A DNA stretch of 64,000 nt from Dehalococcoidia bacterium (GCA_022828105.1 JAJEJC010000008.1:248001-312000); one strand, 5' to 3'; numbered from the stretch's first letter, positions 33,107 to 43,956 are shown. Made by a program: numbers and translations. Notes: a model not told the origin generated them from the letters alone.

Positions 33107-34120
33107 GTGCCGTCGTCCGTCCAATCGCCGATCGAGTCGCCATCGCCGCTGCAGGAGCCGGCGCAGCTCCGCGCCGCCGGGTTCGAGTGGCCGGGCGGAC
33201 GCGGCGTCTCCGATGTCGATCTCCAGGTGCGGCGCGGCGAGATCGTGACCTTGCTGGGTCCGAACGGCGCCGGTAAATCGACCATCCTCAAGATGCTCAG
33301 CGGCGAGATCACTCCGCAACACGGCAGCGTCGCGATCTTCGGCGAGCCGCACGGCGCGGTGGCGCGCAGGAGAATCGGGCTCGTGCTGCAGGAGTCCAGC
33401 ACCGACGATCTGATGACCGTACAAGAGACACTCGAGTTGCACGGTCGACTGTTCGGCCTGCCGCGCGGCGAACTGGCGCGGCGCTGCGAAGACATCCTTG
33501 AGGCCCTCGACATTGCCGACCGCGCCGCCGACCGCTGCGAGACGCTCTCGGGCGGTTTGCGCCGGCGGCTGGACATCGCCAGGGCGCTGCTGCACCATCC
33601 CGACCTGCTCCTGCTCGACGAGCCCACGCTGGCCCTGGACCCCGAATCCAGCGCCGCCATCTGGCAGTCGCTGCACCGGCGCGCCGGCGACGGAGTCGCC
33701 GTCGTCGTCTGCTCCAACGACACCGCCGAGGCCGAGTCCAACGCCGACCGCGTGGTCATCGTCAGCGACGGACGCGTTCTGGCCGACGACACGCCGCAGC
33801 ACCTGACATCCGCGCTCAAGAACGACGCACTGGAACTCGACTGGCCCAGCCCGAGCGACGACGAACTCTCACTCCTGAGCTCCTGGCCGGGCGTGGGCGC
33901 GATTGCCCGTCACGAGGGCGCGCTTCATCTCACGGTCGACAGCTCGGCCGAGATCGTGCCCTTGCTGTTTCAGCAGTTCGGCTCGCGCATCAGCGGGATA
34001 CGCATCCGCGAGTCAAGCCTGCGCGACGCCTGGTTCCAGATCGTCGGACTGCCCCTTGATGATCTCCCGACTCAGCTGGCTGCAGAACGTAAAGAGGGAG
34101 AGCGAGTGCGGCAGCCATGA
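33107..34120 (+). CDS. ABC exporter ATP-binding protein (DrrA-like)
   Basis: The 337-residue protein starts at GTG 33107 and has Walker A GPNGAGKS, signature LSGGLRRR and Walker B LLLLDEPTLAL. The Q-loop region reads LVLQESSTDDLMTV, typical of daunorubicin-resistance-type exporters. The C-terminal 90 residues form the extra domain seen in the DrrA/CcmA group. Its stop overlaps the permease start (ATGA). It powers export of a lipid, polysaccharide or drug-like molecule; the substrate is unknown. The unit is divergent from nadE, with 76 bases between. Confidence 0.92.
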   Translation: MPSSVQSPIESPSPLQEPAQLRAAGFEWPGGRGVSDVDLQVRRGEIVTLLGPNGAGKSTILKMLSGEITPQHGSVAIFGEPHGAVARRRIGLVLQESSTDDLMTVQETLELHGRLFGLPRGELARRCEDILEALDIADRAADRCETLSGGLRRRLDIARALLHHPDLLLLDEPTLALDPESSAAIWQSLHRRAGDGVAVVVCSNDTAEAESNADRVVIVSDGRVLADDTPQHLTSALKNDALELDWPSPSDDELSLLSSWPGVGAIARHEGALHLTVDSSAEIVPLLFQQFGSRISGIRIRESSLRDAWFQIVGLPLDDLPTQLAAERKEGERVRQP

Positions 34121-34908
34121 CCGGCGCCGCACTCGCGTCATTGGCGCTGCTTGAGCGCGATCTTCGCGCGGTGGCGCGGTCGCGGTCCCAGCTCTACTCC
34201 TCCGTGCTGTTTCCGCTGATGCTGATGGCCCTGCTGGGCGCCGGCGTGTCGAGCGGCCTGGCCCCGAACTCTCCGCGCATCATCGACGGCGATTACACCT
34301 CGTTTCTCGCACCGGGCATGATCGCGATGACGGCCCTGTTCTCGTCAACGTTCTCCAGCGCGGGCTTCTACCGCGACCGCGAGAGCGGCCTGCTCCGCGC
34401 GATGCTCGCCTCGCCGCACAGCGCCCGCACCATCCTGTTCGGCAAGGCGCTCAGCGCCATCCTGATCGGCTCATTGCAGGCGTTCGCCGTGCTCGCGCTC
34501 GCGGTCGTCATACCCGGCATCGACCTGGCCTGGCAGTTCGGTTGGCTCGGCGGCGTCGCGACCGTTGTGGCGACGGTGCTCGCGCTGAGCTTCATGCTCT
34601 CCGGGCTGTCCTTGCTGCTCGCGTTGCGGGTCAAGACGATGCAGGGCTTCCACCTGATCTTCAACCTCGTGCTCTTCCCCCTCTTCTTCCTCTCCGGCGC
34701 GTTCTTCCCGCTCGACCAGGTTCCCGGCTGGCTTGAGGTGATCGGCTACATTAACCCACTGACCTACGCCGTCGATCTGCTCCACTACGCCTGCTACGCG
34801 CCGTCGCCGGACGGATTGATCGGACCGCTGATCGATGGCCTGGTGCTTGGCGGTTTCGCCCTGATCGTGTTTACGCTTGGCCTCAGTCGAGCGCCCCGGG
34901 CGGTGTGA
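34117..34908 (+). CDS. ABC-2 type exporter permease (DrrB-like)
   Basis: The 263-residue protein has six predicted membrane helices and the ABC-2 pattern FLAPGMIAMTALFSS, FYRDRESGLLRAMLASPHS and FFLSGAFFPLDQVPGWL. It is the membrane partner of the overlapping ATPase. The next gene, a thioredoxin-fold lipoprotein, begins 4 bases later, so all three may be cotranscribed and the lipoprotein might relate to export or to the neighbouring oxidase genes. Confidence 0.92.
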   Translation: MTGAALASLALLERDLRAVARSRSQLYSSVLFPLMLMALLGAGVSSGLAPNSPRIIDGDYTSFLAPGMIAMTALFSSTFSSAGFYRDRESGLLRAMLASPHSARTILFGKALSAILIGSLQAFAVLALAVVIPGIDLAWQFGWLGGVATVVATVLALSFMLSGLSLLLALRVKTMQGFHLIFNLVLFPLFFLSGAFFPLDQVPGWLEVIGYINPLTYAVDLLHYACYAPSPDGLIGPLIDGLVLGGFALIVFTLGLSRAPRAV

Positions 34909-34912
34909 CGCC

Positions 34913-35785
34913 GTGACTGCGACGCGCATCGCCCTGATCGGCATACTCGCGCTGGCGTTGTTCGCCGCCGCCTGCGGCCGCGACGACCGCAACGTGATCT
35001 CCCCAACCGAGGCGGCGTTCGTGCCCGTCATCGAGTCGTCCGAACTGCACGTGCAGATGACGCGGCTGGTGCTGACGCTGCTCGACCGCGACCGGCAACC
35101 CGAGTTCAGCGACAACACCGTCTTTCGCATCCGCTACTTCGACCCAACCGAGGCCGGGATCAAGTTTCACTCCGAAGCGGAGCTGAGGTCGATCATCGTC
35201 GAGGGGTTGCGCTACCTCATCGCTGATGATGTGCCGTTCGACTCGCCCGGCCAGTGGGCCCTCGCCGTCACGGTCGAGTCGCCGGACGGCTCCTCGGAGA
35301 GCAGCCCGCGGCTGCCAATCCTGGTCAACCAGTCGGCGCGCGGTCTTGTGCCGGGCGACCCCGCGCCTGAGGCGCTTACTCCCACCATCGACGACGGTGT
35401 GCTCGAGCGCATGGCCGAGGTCGATGACACCCGCCTGCCGATGTACGAGCGATCGGCCGCCGAGCTCCTTGAGGCCGGCGAGCCGTTCCTGATTGTCTGG
35501 TCCTCGGCCGAACGCTGCGCCGGACGGCGCGCCTGTGCGCGCGCGCTGGACCAGGCGGCGGCAGTCTCGCAGCAAGGGGAGATCGCGGCCCTGCACGTCG
35601 AACCGTTCGGACGCCCGCGATCGGGAGCGCTCCAGGCGTTGATCGACACCGCAGTCGAGGCCTGGGTGATCGAGGCCGAGCCTCAGTTCTTCATCGTCGA
35701 CGCCGACGGCAACATCGCGGAGCGCTTCGAGATCGTGGTGACGGAGTCGGAGCTGAGCGCTGCGATCGAGGACGTCCAGCGCTAG
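34913..35785 (+). CDS. Lipoprotein with N-terminal beta domain and C-terminal thioredoxin fold
   Basis: The 290-residue protein starts at GTG 34913 and has a lipoprotein signal ending FAAAC (Cys21). Residues 40-150 look like an immunoglobulin-like beta domain. From about residue 190 the pattern is thioredoxin-like: FLIVWSSAERCAGRRACARA holds two Cys separated by five residues, followed by AEPQFFIVDADGNIAERF with the cis-Pro position. Related lipoproteins often have CxxxxC. It could act in thiol or copper handling outside the membrane; it converges on ctaB with CTAG-overlapping stops, so a link to oxidase assembly is possible but unproven. Confidence 0.8.
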   Translation: MTATRIALIGILALALFAAACGRDDRNVISPTEAAFVPVIESSELHVQMTRLVLTLLDRDRQPEFSDNTVFRIRYFDPTEAGIKFHSEAELRSIIVEGLRYLIADDVPFDSPGQWALAVTVESPDGSSESSPRLPILVNQSARGLVPGDPAPEALTPTIDDGVLERMAEVDDTRLPMYERSAAELLEAGEPFLIVWSSAERCAGRRACARALDQAAAVSQQGEIAALHVEPFGRPRSGALQALIDTAVEAWVIEAEPQFFIVDADGNIAERFEIVVTESELSAAIEDVQR

Positions 35786-36711
35786 ACCAGCACATCCAGA
35801 CCGACGGCGGCGAAGACGATGAACAGGTAGGCGATTGAGGCGAAGAAGAGCCGCATCGGCGGGGCTTGCTCGCACCAGACCTGCCAGGCGATCCAGATGA
35901 AGACGGCGCCGGAGATGGCGCAGGTGGTCTCGTAGCACCAGCTCAGATGGCCGCCCAGCGGTCCCAGCAGGCTGACGGCGACCAACCCGACCGAGTAGAT
36001 GAGCAGTTGCTTGCGTGTCTCGCGCTCGCCGGAGACGACCGGCAGCATCGGCACTTCGGCGCGGGCGTAGTCGTCGCGGTACTTGAGCGACAGTGCCCAG
36101 AAGTGCGGCGGCGTCCACATGAAGATCACGAGGAAGAGGATGAATGGCGTCCAGGTCACCTCACCCGTGACGGCCGCCCAGCCCACCAACGGCGGGATCG
36201 CGCCTGCCGCGCCGCCGATTACGATGTTCTGCGTCGTCGAGCGTTTGAGCCAGACCGTGTAGACGAAGACGTAGAACAGCACGGCGGCCTCGGCCAGCAG
36301 CGCCGCGAGCAGGTTCACGGTCAGGGCGAGTTGCACGCCGCCGAGCGCCGCCAGCAGCACGCCCCAGGCGAGCGCGTGACCGGGCTGAATCAGACCCGAC
36401 GGCAGCGGACGATCCGCAGTGCGCTCCATGATCGCGTCGATGTCGCGGTCGAACCACTGATTGAACGTGTTTGCGCCGCCCGCGGTGAGGATGCCACCGA
36501 GCAAAGTGAGGATGATCAGCACGAGTCCATCGACGAAGCTGCCTTTCGGCCAGCCGCCGGCGGCGACGATCATGGTCGGCACGGTGGTGACCAGTAGCAG
36601 CCCGATGATCCCCGGCTTGGTCAACTCCCAGTAGCCGCGCGCCAGCTCGACAGCGCGGCGAGCGTTGGGCAACGAGGCGGGACGGGCGATCGTGAGCGGG
36701 CGCTCGGTCAT
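35782..36711 (-). CDS. ctaB: Protohaem IX farnesyltransferase (haem O synthase)
   Basis: The 309-residue protein has about nine membrane helices and the UbiA-family aspartate motifs NTFNQWFDRDIDAIMERT and YRDDYARAEVPML. It attaches a farnesyl group to haem b to give haem O for the terminal oxidase. The start is ATG 36711, overlapping the ctaA stop in ATGA; the frame open to 37071 is a mirror of ctaA. It is the last gene of the oxidase locus. Confidence 0.95.
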   Translation of the reverse strand: MTERPLTIARPASLPNARRAVELARGYWELTKPGIIGLLLVTTVPTMIVAAGGWPKGSFVDGLVLIILTLLGGILTAGGANTFNQWFDRDIDAIMERTADRPLPSGLIQPGHALAWGVLLAALGGVQLALTVNLLAALLAEAAVLFYVFVYTVWLKRSTTQNIVIGGAAGAIPPLVGWAAVTGEVTWTPFILFLVIFMWTPPHFWALSLKYRDDYARAEVPMLPVVSGERETRKQLLIYSVGLVAVSLLGPLGGHLSWCYETTCAISGAVFIWIAWQVWCEQAPPMRLFFASIAYLFIVFAAVGLDVLV

Positions 36712-37766
36712 CCGTTGCGCTCGCTCTCCAGCGACGCGCTCGAGCCGTCGGTGCCGACCGGGCTGAGGTTGGCTTGATCTTGGCTGCCCGCGCGCAACCC
36801 GCCGGCGCGATAGATCGCGACCAACGCGGCTGCGGACACGAGCAGCCAGGTGATTGAACCCATCGACAGGTGCAAGGCACGCGCCCAAGCGTCGAAGTTG
36901 ATCCAGATCATCGCCGCCCCAATGAAGATCTGTGCGACATACAGCGTCATCGCGCCGTGCACCATGAACGTGAGGCCGCGGGCGCGAGGCCGCAGCATCA
37001 CCACGCCCATCGACGCCGCGAACAGGGCGATCGCGCCGAACAGGACCAGGAATCGGTGTCCCATGTTCCATTGAGCGTACTCGCCGTCGGGAAACAGGCC
37101 TCCGTAGCAGAACGGCCAGTTGTTGCCGCAGGCTGCTCCGCCCGGTCCCACACTCGCGCCCGCGTCCGGTCCCGCGCCGACATGGGTGACGTACGAGCCA
37201 ATCACGACCGCGGCATAGACGAGGATCGCGGTGAGCAGCGCGATTCGCGCATAGTTGCGCGCCTGAGACGGCGAGTCCGAGCCCAGCGGCGCTTCGTCAT
37301 CGCTGGTGACCACGCGCCAATCGAATGTGCTCAACCACGAGAAGGCAACGAGCATCAGGATCAGCATTGCCGTCGCGAGATGCAGTGTGACGATCGCTTC
37401 CTCAAGCCGTTCGGTCACGGTCAGTCCACCGAGCACGACCTGAATCGCAAGCAACGGTATCGACAGCACGGCGGGAAGCCAGACCCGGGTGCGGTCCCGG
37501 TACTGTCGCCAGGCGACGACGGCATAGCCGAGGATGATGAACCCCATGATCGCCGCGACCAGCCGGTGCGTCCACTCCAGCCAGACCTGGTAGCCGGCGA
37601 ACTCGCCGAAGTCGCCCGAGGGGATGACGGCCCCGTAACAGGCCGGCCAATCGGGACAGGCCAGCCCGGATCCGGTGACGCGGACGATGCCGCCCAACGC
37701 GGTCAACGCAAGCAGACCGATCACCAGTCCGAGTCCGACACGTTGATATCTGGTCATTGAACTCAT
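36708..37766 (-). CDS. ctaA: Haem A synthase
   Basis: The 352-residue protein has eight membrane helices in two similar halves. Cys-rich loops are present in each half (LACPDWPACYG and ACGNNWPFCYG), and the conserved haem-ligand histidines are in WTHRLVA, LHLATAM, NMGHRFL and LHLSMG. The GLACPDWPxC pattern is the hallmark of CtaA/Cox15. It oxidises haem O to haem A. ATG 37757 is an alternative start. A polar tail rich in Ser and Glu ends the protein. Confidence 0.95.
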   Translation of the reverse strand: MSSMTRYQRVGLGLVIGLLALTALGGIVRVTGSGLACPDWPACYGAVIPSGDFGEFAGYQVWLEWTHRLVAAIMGFIILGYAVVAWRQYRDRTRVWLPAVLSIPLLAIQVVLGGLTVTERLEEAIVTLHLATAMLILMLVAFSWLSTFDWRVVTSDDEAPLGSDSPSQARNYARIALLTAILVYAAVVIGSYVTHVGAGPDAGASVGPGGAACGNNWPFCYGGLFPDGEYAQWNMGHRFLVLFGAIALFAASMGVVMLRPRARGLTFMVHGAMTLYVAQIFIGAAMIWINFDAWARALHLSMGSITWLLVSAAALVAIYRAGGLRAGSQDQANLSPVGTDGSSASLESERNG

Positions 37767-37884
37767 CTGTAGCCGCTCTGATCACCGGACCGCCAAGTCC
37801 AGCGATGCGCCCTCAGTGTCGCACTTCCATGCGTCTTGGCGATACTCGCCCGTTCGGTCGGCTGTACGCCTGCTTACTGATTGC

Positions 37885-38895
37885 CTATTGCTCACCGGGC
37901 CGAGGTCCCAGTGTGGGAATCTCGCCGTGCACTCGAATCTGCATGTCGCGAACGACATCGTTGCGGCGATCCTTGAATCCCTCGCGCTCGGCCCAGTAGT
38001 AGACCGTGATGATGATCGCCAGGGCGAACATCATCGATCCGGGCACCCACATGATTCCCGCTCCAATGCGCTGATCCATCAGCGCCGTGGGGCCCCACTC
38101 GCGAACCGCCGCCGCCATCGCGTAGGTGTCGTAGATCGGATCTCCGACGTTGATCAGGATCAGACCCAGGCCGATGTTCTGCAGGATCGCAAAGACGAGC
38201 AACACGCAGCGCCAGACGTGGTGGGGACGCAGCCGGGTCGCGTCGACGCCGATCACCAGCCACCAGAGCAACACCGCGCCGAACAGGAAGACGCCATGCT
38301 CGACGAAGTGGATACCCTCCGAGGCGATCGCGGCGTCGTAGGCGTCCGGCCAGTGCCAGCTCCAGACGCTGCCGACATAGATGGCCAGCGCGGCCGGAGG
38401 CCAGGTGAGGCCCCTGACCAGGCGCGAGTTGAGCAGCGGGATCAGATAGGTCGTGCGGACCCGAGGCGATGCCGCGCGCAGCGCCAGCGTCGCCGGCGCG
38501 CCGAGCAGCATCAGCGGCGCAACCAGCATGGTGATGAACACGTGCTGCAGCATGTGCACCCAGAACAGGTCGTCCGAGTAGGTATCGACCGGCGAGATCA
38601 GGCCGAGCAGCATGAACAGCCAGCCTGCGGCGAAGCACCACCCATGCCAGCGCGGGAAGTGGAACCGCGGCGAGTCACGCCGCAACCGGTAGTACGCCCA
38701 GCCATAGAGACCGCCGACCACGACCAGGATGACCAGGCCGGGAGCATCGATGCTCCATACGGTCAGCGCGTTGAGAAAATCCCCGGACTCGGCGAAGCGT
38801 CCGTCGTGCGCGAGGATCAACGACGGCGCCGCCGCGCAGGCGCACGCGACGAGCGCCGCAGCCAGCGCCAGCAGCGCTCGCGGATGCGACCTCAC
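37885..38895 (-). CDS. ctaG: Cytochrome c oxidase assembly factor, CtaG (caa3 type)
   Basis: The 336-residue membrane protein starts with a signal-like helix and has about eight further helices. Diagnostic segments are WHGWCFAAGWLFMLLGLISP, DLFWVHMLQHVFITMLVAPL and SWHWPDAYDAAI, matching the CtaG/caa3 family needed for copper insertion into caa3-type oxidases. The His-rich transmembrane motifs are intact. A short cytosolic tail follows. It lies 13 bases after subunit III. Confidence 0.92.
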   Translation of the reverse strand: MRSHPRALLALAAALVACACAAAPSLILAHDGRFAESGDFLNALTVWSIDAPGLVILVVVGGLYGWAYYRLRRDSPRFHFPRWHGWCFAAGWLFMLLGLISPVDTYSDDLFWVHMLQHVFITMLVAPLMLLGAPATLALRAASPRVRTTYLIPLLNSRLVRGLTWPPAALAIYVGSVWSWHWPDAYDAAIASEGIHFVEHGVFLFGAVLLWWLVIGVDATRLRPHHVWRCVLLVFAILQNIGLGLILINVGDPIYDTYAMAAAVREWGPTALMDQRIGAGIMWVPGSMMFALAIIITVYYWAEREGFKDRRNDVVRDMQIRVHGEIPTLGPRPGEQ

Positions 38896-38908
38896 CGTGG
38901 TATCCGCG

Positions 38909-39529
38909 TCAGCTCAAGAAGAACACGAGCGGGAAGATCACTAGCAGCCATACGAAGCCCACGAAGTGCCAGTAGAGCGTCGCGGCCTCAATCGCCGTGT
39001 TGCGCTTGGCGTCGAAGTGTCCCAGCAGACCGCGCAGCCACTGAGCAAAGATGAACAGTAGTCCGCCGATCACGTGCGCGCCGTGGAAACCGGTCAGCGT
39101 ATAGAACGTCGCCGCGTACGGTCCGTCGGAGATGCCGAAGTCCGCGTGGCTCCACTCGAAGTACTGGTTGATGATGAACGCCGTGCCAACGACCAGCACG
39201 ATGGCCATATTGATCAGCATCGCCCGCCGATTGCCCTTGCGAATCGCGAAGGCCGCGAACTGCATCGGGATCGAGGTGCTGACCAGCAGGATCGTGAACA
39301 GGATCGGCAGGACGTGATCGCCCTCGACGCGGTGCCCGCCGTTGGTCGGCTCCCAGAACAGAGTGTCGCTGTGCAGGGCCAGCATCGCCGCGATCAGCCC
39401 GGCGAAGAACATGATCTCCGAGAAGATGAAGAAGATGATCCCCCACAGGCCGGTCGTCATCGGCTCCTCACCGACGAGGAAGCTGCGAACCGGGTGAACG
39501 CGCCGCTGAGGAAGAGTTCCGGCTGCCAT
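38909..39529 (-). CDS. ctaE: Cytochrome c oxidase subunit III
   Basis: The 206-residue protein has five membrane helices, as in the short, bacterial caa3-type subunit III. Landmarks are GIIFFIFSEIMFFAGLIAAM with the Glu conserved in the family, FYTLTGFHGAHVIGGLLF and YWHFVGFVWLLVIFPLVFF. It stabilises subunit I. It follows ctaD after 2 bases. Confidence 0.95.
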   Translation of the reverse strand: MAAGTLPQRRVHPVRSFLVGEEPMTTGLWGIIFFIFSEIMFFAGLIAAMLALHSDTLFWEPTNGGHRVEGDHVLPILFTILLVSTSIPMQFAAFAIRKGNRRAMLINMAIVLVVGTAFIINQYFEWSHADFGISDGPYAATFYTLTGFHGAHVIGGLLFIFAQWLRGLLGHFDAKRNTAIEAATLYWHFVGFVWLLVIFPLVFFLS

Positions 39530-39531
39530 GA

Positions 39532-41280
<1,749 letters not shown>

Positions 41281-41332
41281 CGTGTCGCCTCCCTCTGCGA
41301 AGTCCCCGGTTCGTCGTCTCGTTCGGGCGGGG

Positions 41333-42685
41333 CTAGCCGCCGGCCGCGATCAACTCGGCAAGCTTGCTCGGAATCTCCTGTGCGACCGGCGGCCGCTCAA
41401 CGGTCTGTAGCCATGCGTACACGTCGGCGATCTCATCATCCGAAATCTGATCCGGCGGGAAGGCGGTCATCGCCTCGAGCGGCTCGCGGTACTGCTGGAT
41501 GACGCGGTCAAGAGGGACCACGGTCATCGCAATCGTCGGACCAACCAGACCTTCGCCCTGGTCGCCGTGACAGACGTTGCAGCCCATCGCGAAGAACAGG
41601 TTCTGTCCATTGACCGGGTTGCCGACCGCGCCGTCCTCTTGCACGACTTCTTTCTCGCCGCCGAAGTCGCCTTCGACCGGCTCGGGCGCGCTGCCCGCCT
41701 TGTTCTCGAACCAGGCGTCGTAGTCGTCCTGGGCCATTGCCTCCACCGAGAAGATCATCCGCGCGTGATCCCGTCCGCAGTACTCCGCGCACTGGCTTTG
41801 GAACACACCGGTTTCGGTAATCCGCACCCAGAGCGTCTGGACACGTCCCGGCACGGCGTCGAGCTTGGTCAGGAACTGCGGAGTGTAGAACGCGTGCAGC
41901 ACGTCGGCCGAGGCGATATTGAAGCGAATCATCTGACCGACGGGCACGGTCACGATCGGAGTGTTGTCGGCGGCCTGCAGCCGGCCCTCGGCGACGGTCT
42001 CGGTGCCGTTGAACGAGCGCATGACCGGCGTTCCCGCGCCATGCCGGATCGGCACGGTGCCGTTGACGGCCCGCTCGACCGTGACCACGTCGCCTGTGCG
42101 CGCGACGACGCGCATGTGCTCGACGCCCATCTTGAGCGTCATGAACGGAACGACCAACGACGGATCCTCGAGCATGATCTCCGTCTGGGCCGGGTCGTTG
42201 GAGACTGGCTCTGCGAGCTCCGTGCCCAGCGGCACGGCATAGTTGAACGCCCACGCCCACTGGCGGCCCTGCACATCCACGACCGTGACTTCCTCGTCGG
42301 CGTCGGCGCCTGCCTGCACATCCTGGAGGACGAAGAACGACGCGAAGAACAGCACGATCACGATGACCAGCGGAATCCCGGTCCAGAGGATCTCGGCCGT
42401 GGTGTTGTGACCGACTTGCGTCGGCAGCTCGTCGTCTGACTTGCGCTTGTAGCGGAACACGACCCAGATGATCATCGCCTCGACGATCAAGAACACGATC
42501 ACCCCGACGGCCAGGATGACGAAGTAGAGCGTGCGGATGTCCGCGCCCTGCTCGGAGACCGCCTCCGGCAATGCGACCTGGGCGCTGACCAGCCCGGAGA
42601 GGGCGAACAGCGCCGCGGCGACCGCGCCGATGACCAGCGTCAGCCGGCCGCTTCGCGTCCGCCACAAGCGTTGTAGTGCCGTCAC
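41333..42685 (-). CDS. ctaC: Cytochrome c oxidase subunit II with fused cytochrome c and an inserted domain
   Basis: The 450-residue protein has an N-terminal signal-like helix, two membrane helices (about 52-76 and 100-120), a CuA domain with ligands His264, Cys299, Cys303, His307 and Met310, and a C-terminal cytochrome c with CNVCH (369-373) and a distal Met expected near AMTA. Between the aromatic strand GRQWAWAFNY (140-149) and VPVGQMIRF there are about 90 extra residues (155-245), where homologues have about 15. The insert contains VVTVERAVNGTVPIRHGAG, a motif otherwise common in phage structural proteins. The fused cytochrome c marks a caa3-type enzyme. Confidence 0.95.
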   Translation of the reverse strand: MTALQRLWRTRSGRLTLVIGAVAAALFALSGLVSAQVALPEAVSEQGADIRTLYFVILAVGVIVFLIVEAMIIWVVFRYKRKSDDELPTQVGHNTTAEILWTGIPLVIVIVLFFASFFVLQDVQAGADADEEVTVVDVQGRQWAWAFNYAVPLGTELAEPVSNDPAQTEIMLEDPSLVVPFMTLKMGVEHMRVVARTGDVVTVERAVNGTVPIRHGAGTPVMRSFNGTETVAEGRLQAADNTPIVTVPVGQMIRFNIASADVLHAFYTPQFLTKLDAVPGRVQTLWVRITETGVFQSQCAEYCGRDHARMIFSVEAMAQDDYDAWFENKAGSAPEPVEGDFGGEKEVVQEDGAVGNPVNGQNLFFAMGCNVCHGDQGEGLVGPTIAMTVVPLDRVIQQYREPLEAMTAFPPDQISDDEIADVYAWLQTVERPPVAQEIPSKLAELIAAGG

Positions 42686-42729
42686 ACGCCCGCTCCCTTC
42701 GCTCCCTGTTTCAGCTTTATCCGTGGTCG

Positions 42730-43872
42730 CTAGCCGGCGCTGGGTTCAGCGCTGTCTGCGCCGTGCATCAGCGGCGCGTCCGACTCGTGCTCGTCGTGGT
42801 GATCGTCATGCGCCGGTTCTTCGAAGTACTGGATGTCCTCCAGGAACCAGCCCACGCCGCCGAAGACGATCAACGTGATACCGGCGCCCAGCACCTGGTC
42901 GGTGAACACCGCGCCGGCCGCCGTGATGATCAGCCCGGCCGCAAACATCAATGGCGACAGGCTGGGCGGCGGCAGGTGGACTCCCGGCGGCGGAGCCACG
43001 TCGGGCATCACTTTCAGTGGATGCTGGCGAAACTCGGCTGGTCCGCCCGCCTCGAAGTAGCCCATGTCTTCCATGAACCACCGGACCGCGCCCAGCACGA
43101 TCAGCGTGATTCCGACGCTCAAGAGCTCGCCGACGAAGATGGCGCCCGCCGCCATCACGATCAGCCCCAGGGCGAACAGGATCGGCGCCAAGCTGGGCGG
43201 TGGCAAGTGGGTTTCCGGCGAGTCGTGCTCGCCTGCCTCGTGTGCGTCATCAAGGCCCGACGGCAGCGCCAGCGTGGCGTCCGGCTGCGGCGCCGGCGCG
43301 GCGATCGCGGGAACGGCCCCCGTACGATCGGCCGGCACAGGGTTGAGATACCCATCCACGACGCGCATGCGCTCGTTGCGATAAGCCATCGGCCTCAAAG
43401 CGGGCGGCAGCAGTCCGGCGATCGGCTTGAGCAGATCCGGCCCGCTGTAGGCCTCCTGCAGGTCGATTCCGAAGCCTGCCGGGCGCTGGCGGTAGATCAT
43501 CAGCTTGTGCAGCTTGATCCCGTTCAGTCGGCAGAGGCGGATCGCGCGGCCGCTCTGTCCCATCGGGACGTAAAGGATCAGCGGCGCAGCCTGCGCCAGC
43601 GGCTTCCAGCGCTCCACTGCGGTGTCATTAGTGACTTCGTGCGTGAGGGCCAGATCGGCAGCAAAGGCGATGAAGTGCCCGGGTTCGTCGGTGACCACGA
43701 TGTCGGGATACAACCAGCCCCCCGACCTGACCCGTACGCCCAACTGCTCCTCGGGAAAGTTGGTCGTGGATTCGCGATCGGGAAACTCGCCGTTGGGATA
43801 GGCGTACGACACCTCAGCGATCTGCTGAAGCACGCTCGCCCGCTTCTGCCTCGCCGACTCCAGCGTGGGCAT
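42730..43872 (-). CDS. Fusion: nuclease-like N-terminal domain plus two duplicated two-helix membrane modules
   Basis: The 380-residue protein starts at ATG 43872; GTG 43899 is possible. Residues 1-150 resemble a widespread restriction-endonuclease-like domain (YPDIVVTDEP and LILYVPMGQSGRAIRL), but the catalytic ExK is missing. After a linker come two near-identical units, each HLPPPSL followed by two membrane helices and WFxEDxxYFE. Such HLPPPS two-helix units resemble small oxidase subunit IV proteins. It is the first gene of the oxidase cluster, 44 bases before ctaC, and no other subunit IV gene is nearby. I infer that it supplies this subunit in duplicate. Confidence 0.75.
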   Translation of the reverse strand: MPTLESARQKRASVLQQIAEVSYAYPNGEFPDRESTTNFPEEQLGVRVRSGGWLYPDIVVTDEPGHFIAFAADLALTHEVTNDTAVERWKPLAQAAPLILYVPMGQSGRAIRLCRLNGIKLHKLMIYRQRPAGFGIDLQEAYSGPDLLKPIAGLLPPALRPMAYRNERMRVVDGYLNPVPADRTGAVPAIAAPAPQPDATLALPSGLDDAHEAGEHDSPETHLPPPSLAPILFALGLIVMAAGAIFVGELLSVGITLIVLGAVRWFMEDMGYFEAGGPAEFRQHPLKVMPDVAPPPGVHLPPPSLSPLMFAAGLIITAAGAVFTDQVLGAGITLIVFGGVGWFLEDIQYFEEPAHDDHHDEHESDAPLMHGADSAEPSAG

Positions 43873-43956
43873 TACTGTCAGTTCGCCTCTCGCTCGCACA
43901 CGCGCCGACCAGTGGCGCGGTCGATCTCAAATCCTACCCCAGCCCTGAGACAGAGG

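Noticed and set aside
33031-33819. 837-residue form of NAD synthetase
   Set aside because: The extra N-terminal 263 residues mirror the divergent ABC ATPase gene. GTG 33030 has a good ribosome site and gives the normal enzyme length.
34117-35785. Antibiotic biosynthesis cluster suggested by DrrAB-like exporter genes
   Set aside because: No polyketide, peptide or tailoring genes lie nearby; the exporter is flanked by nadE and haem synthesis genes.
36712-37071. 429-residue form of CtaB
   Set aside because: The extension lies within ctaA in another frame; ATG 36711 overlapping ATGA gives the standard length.
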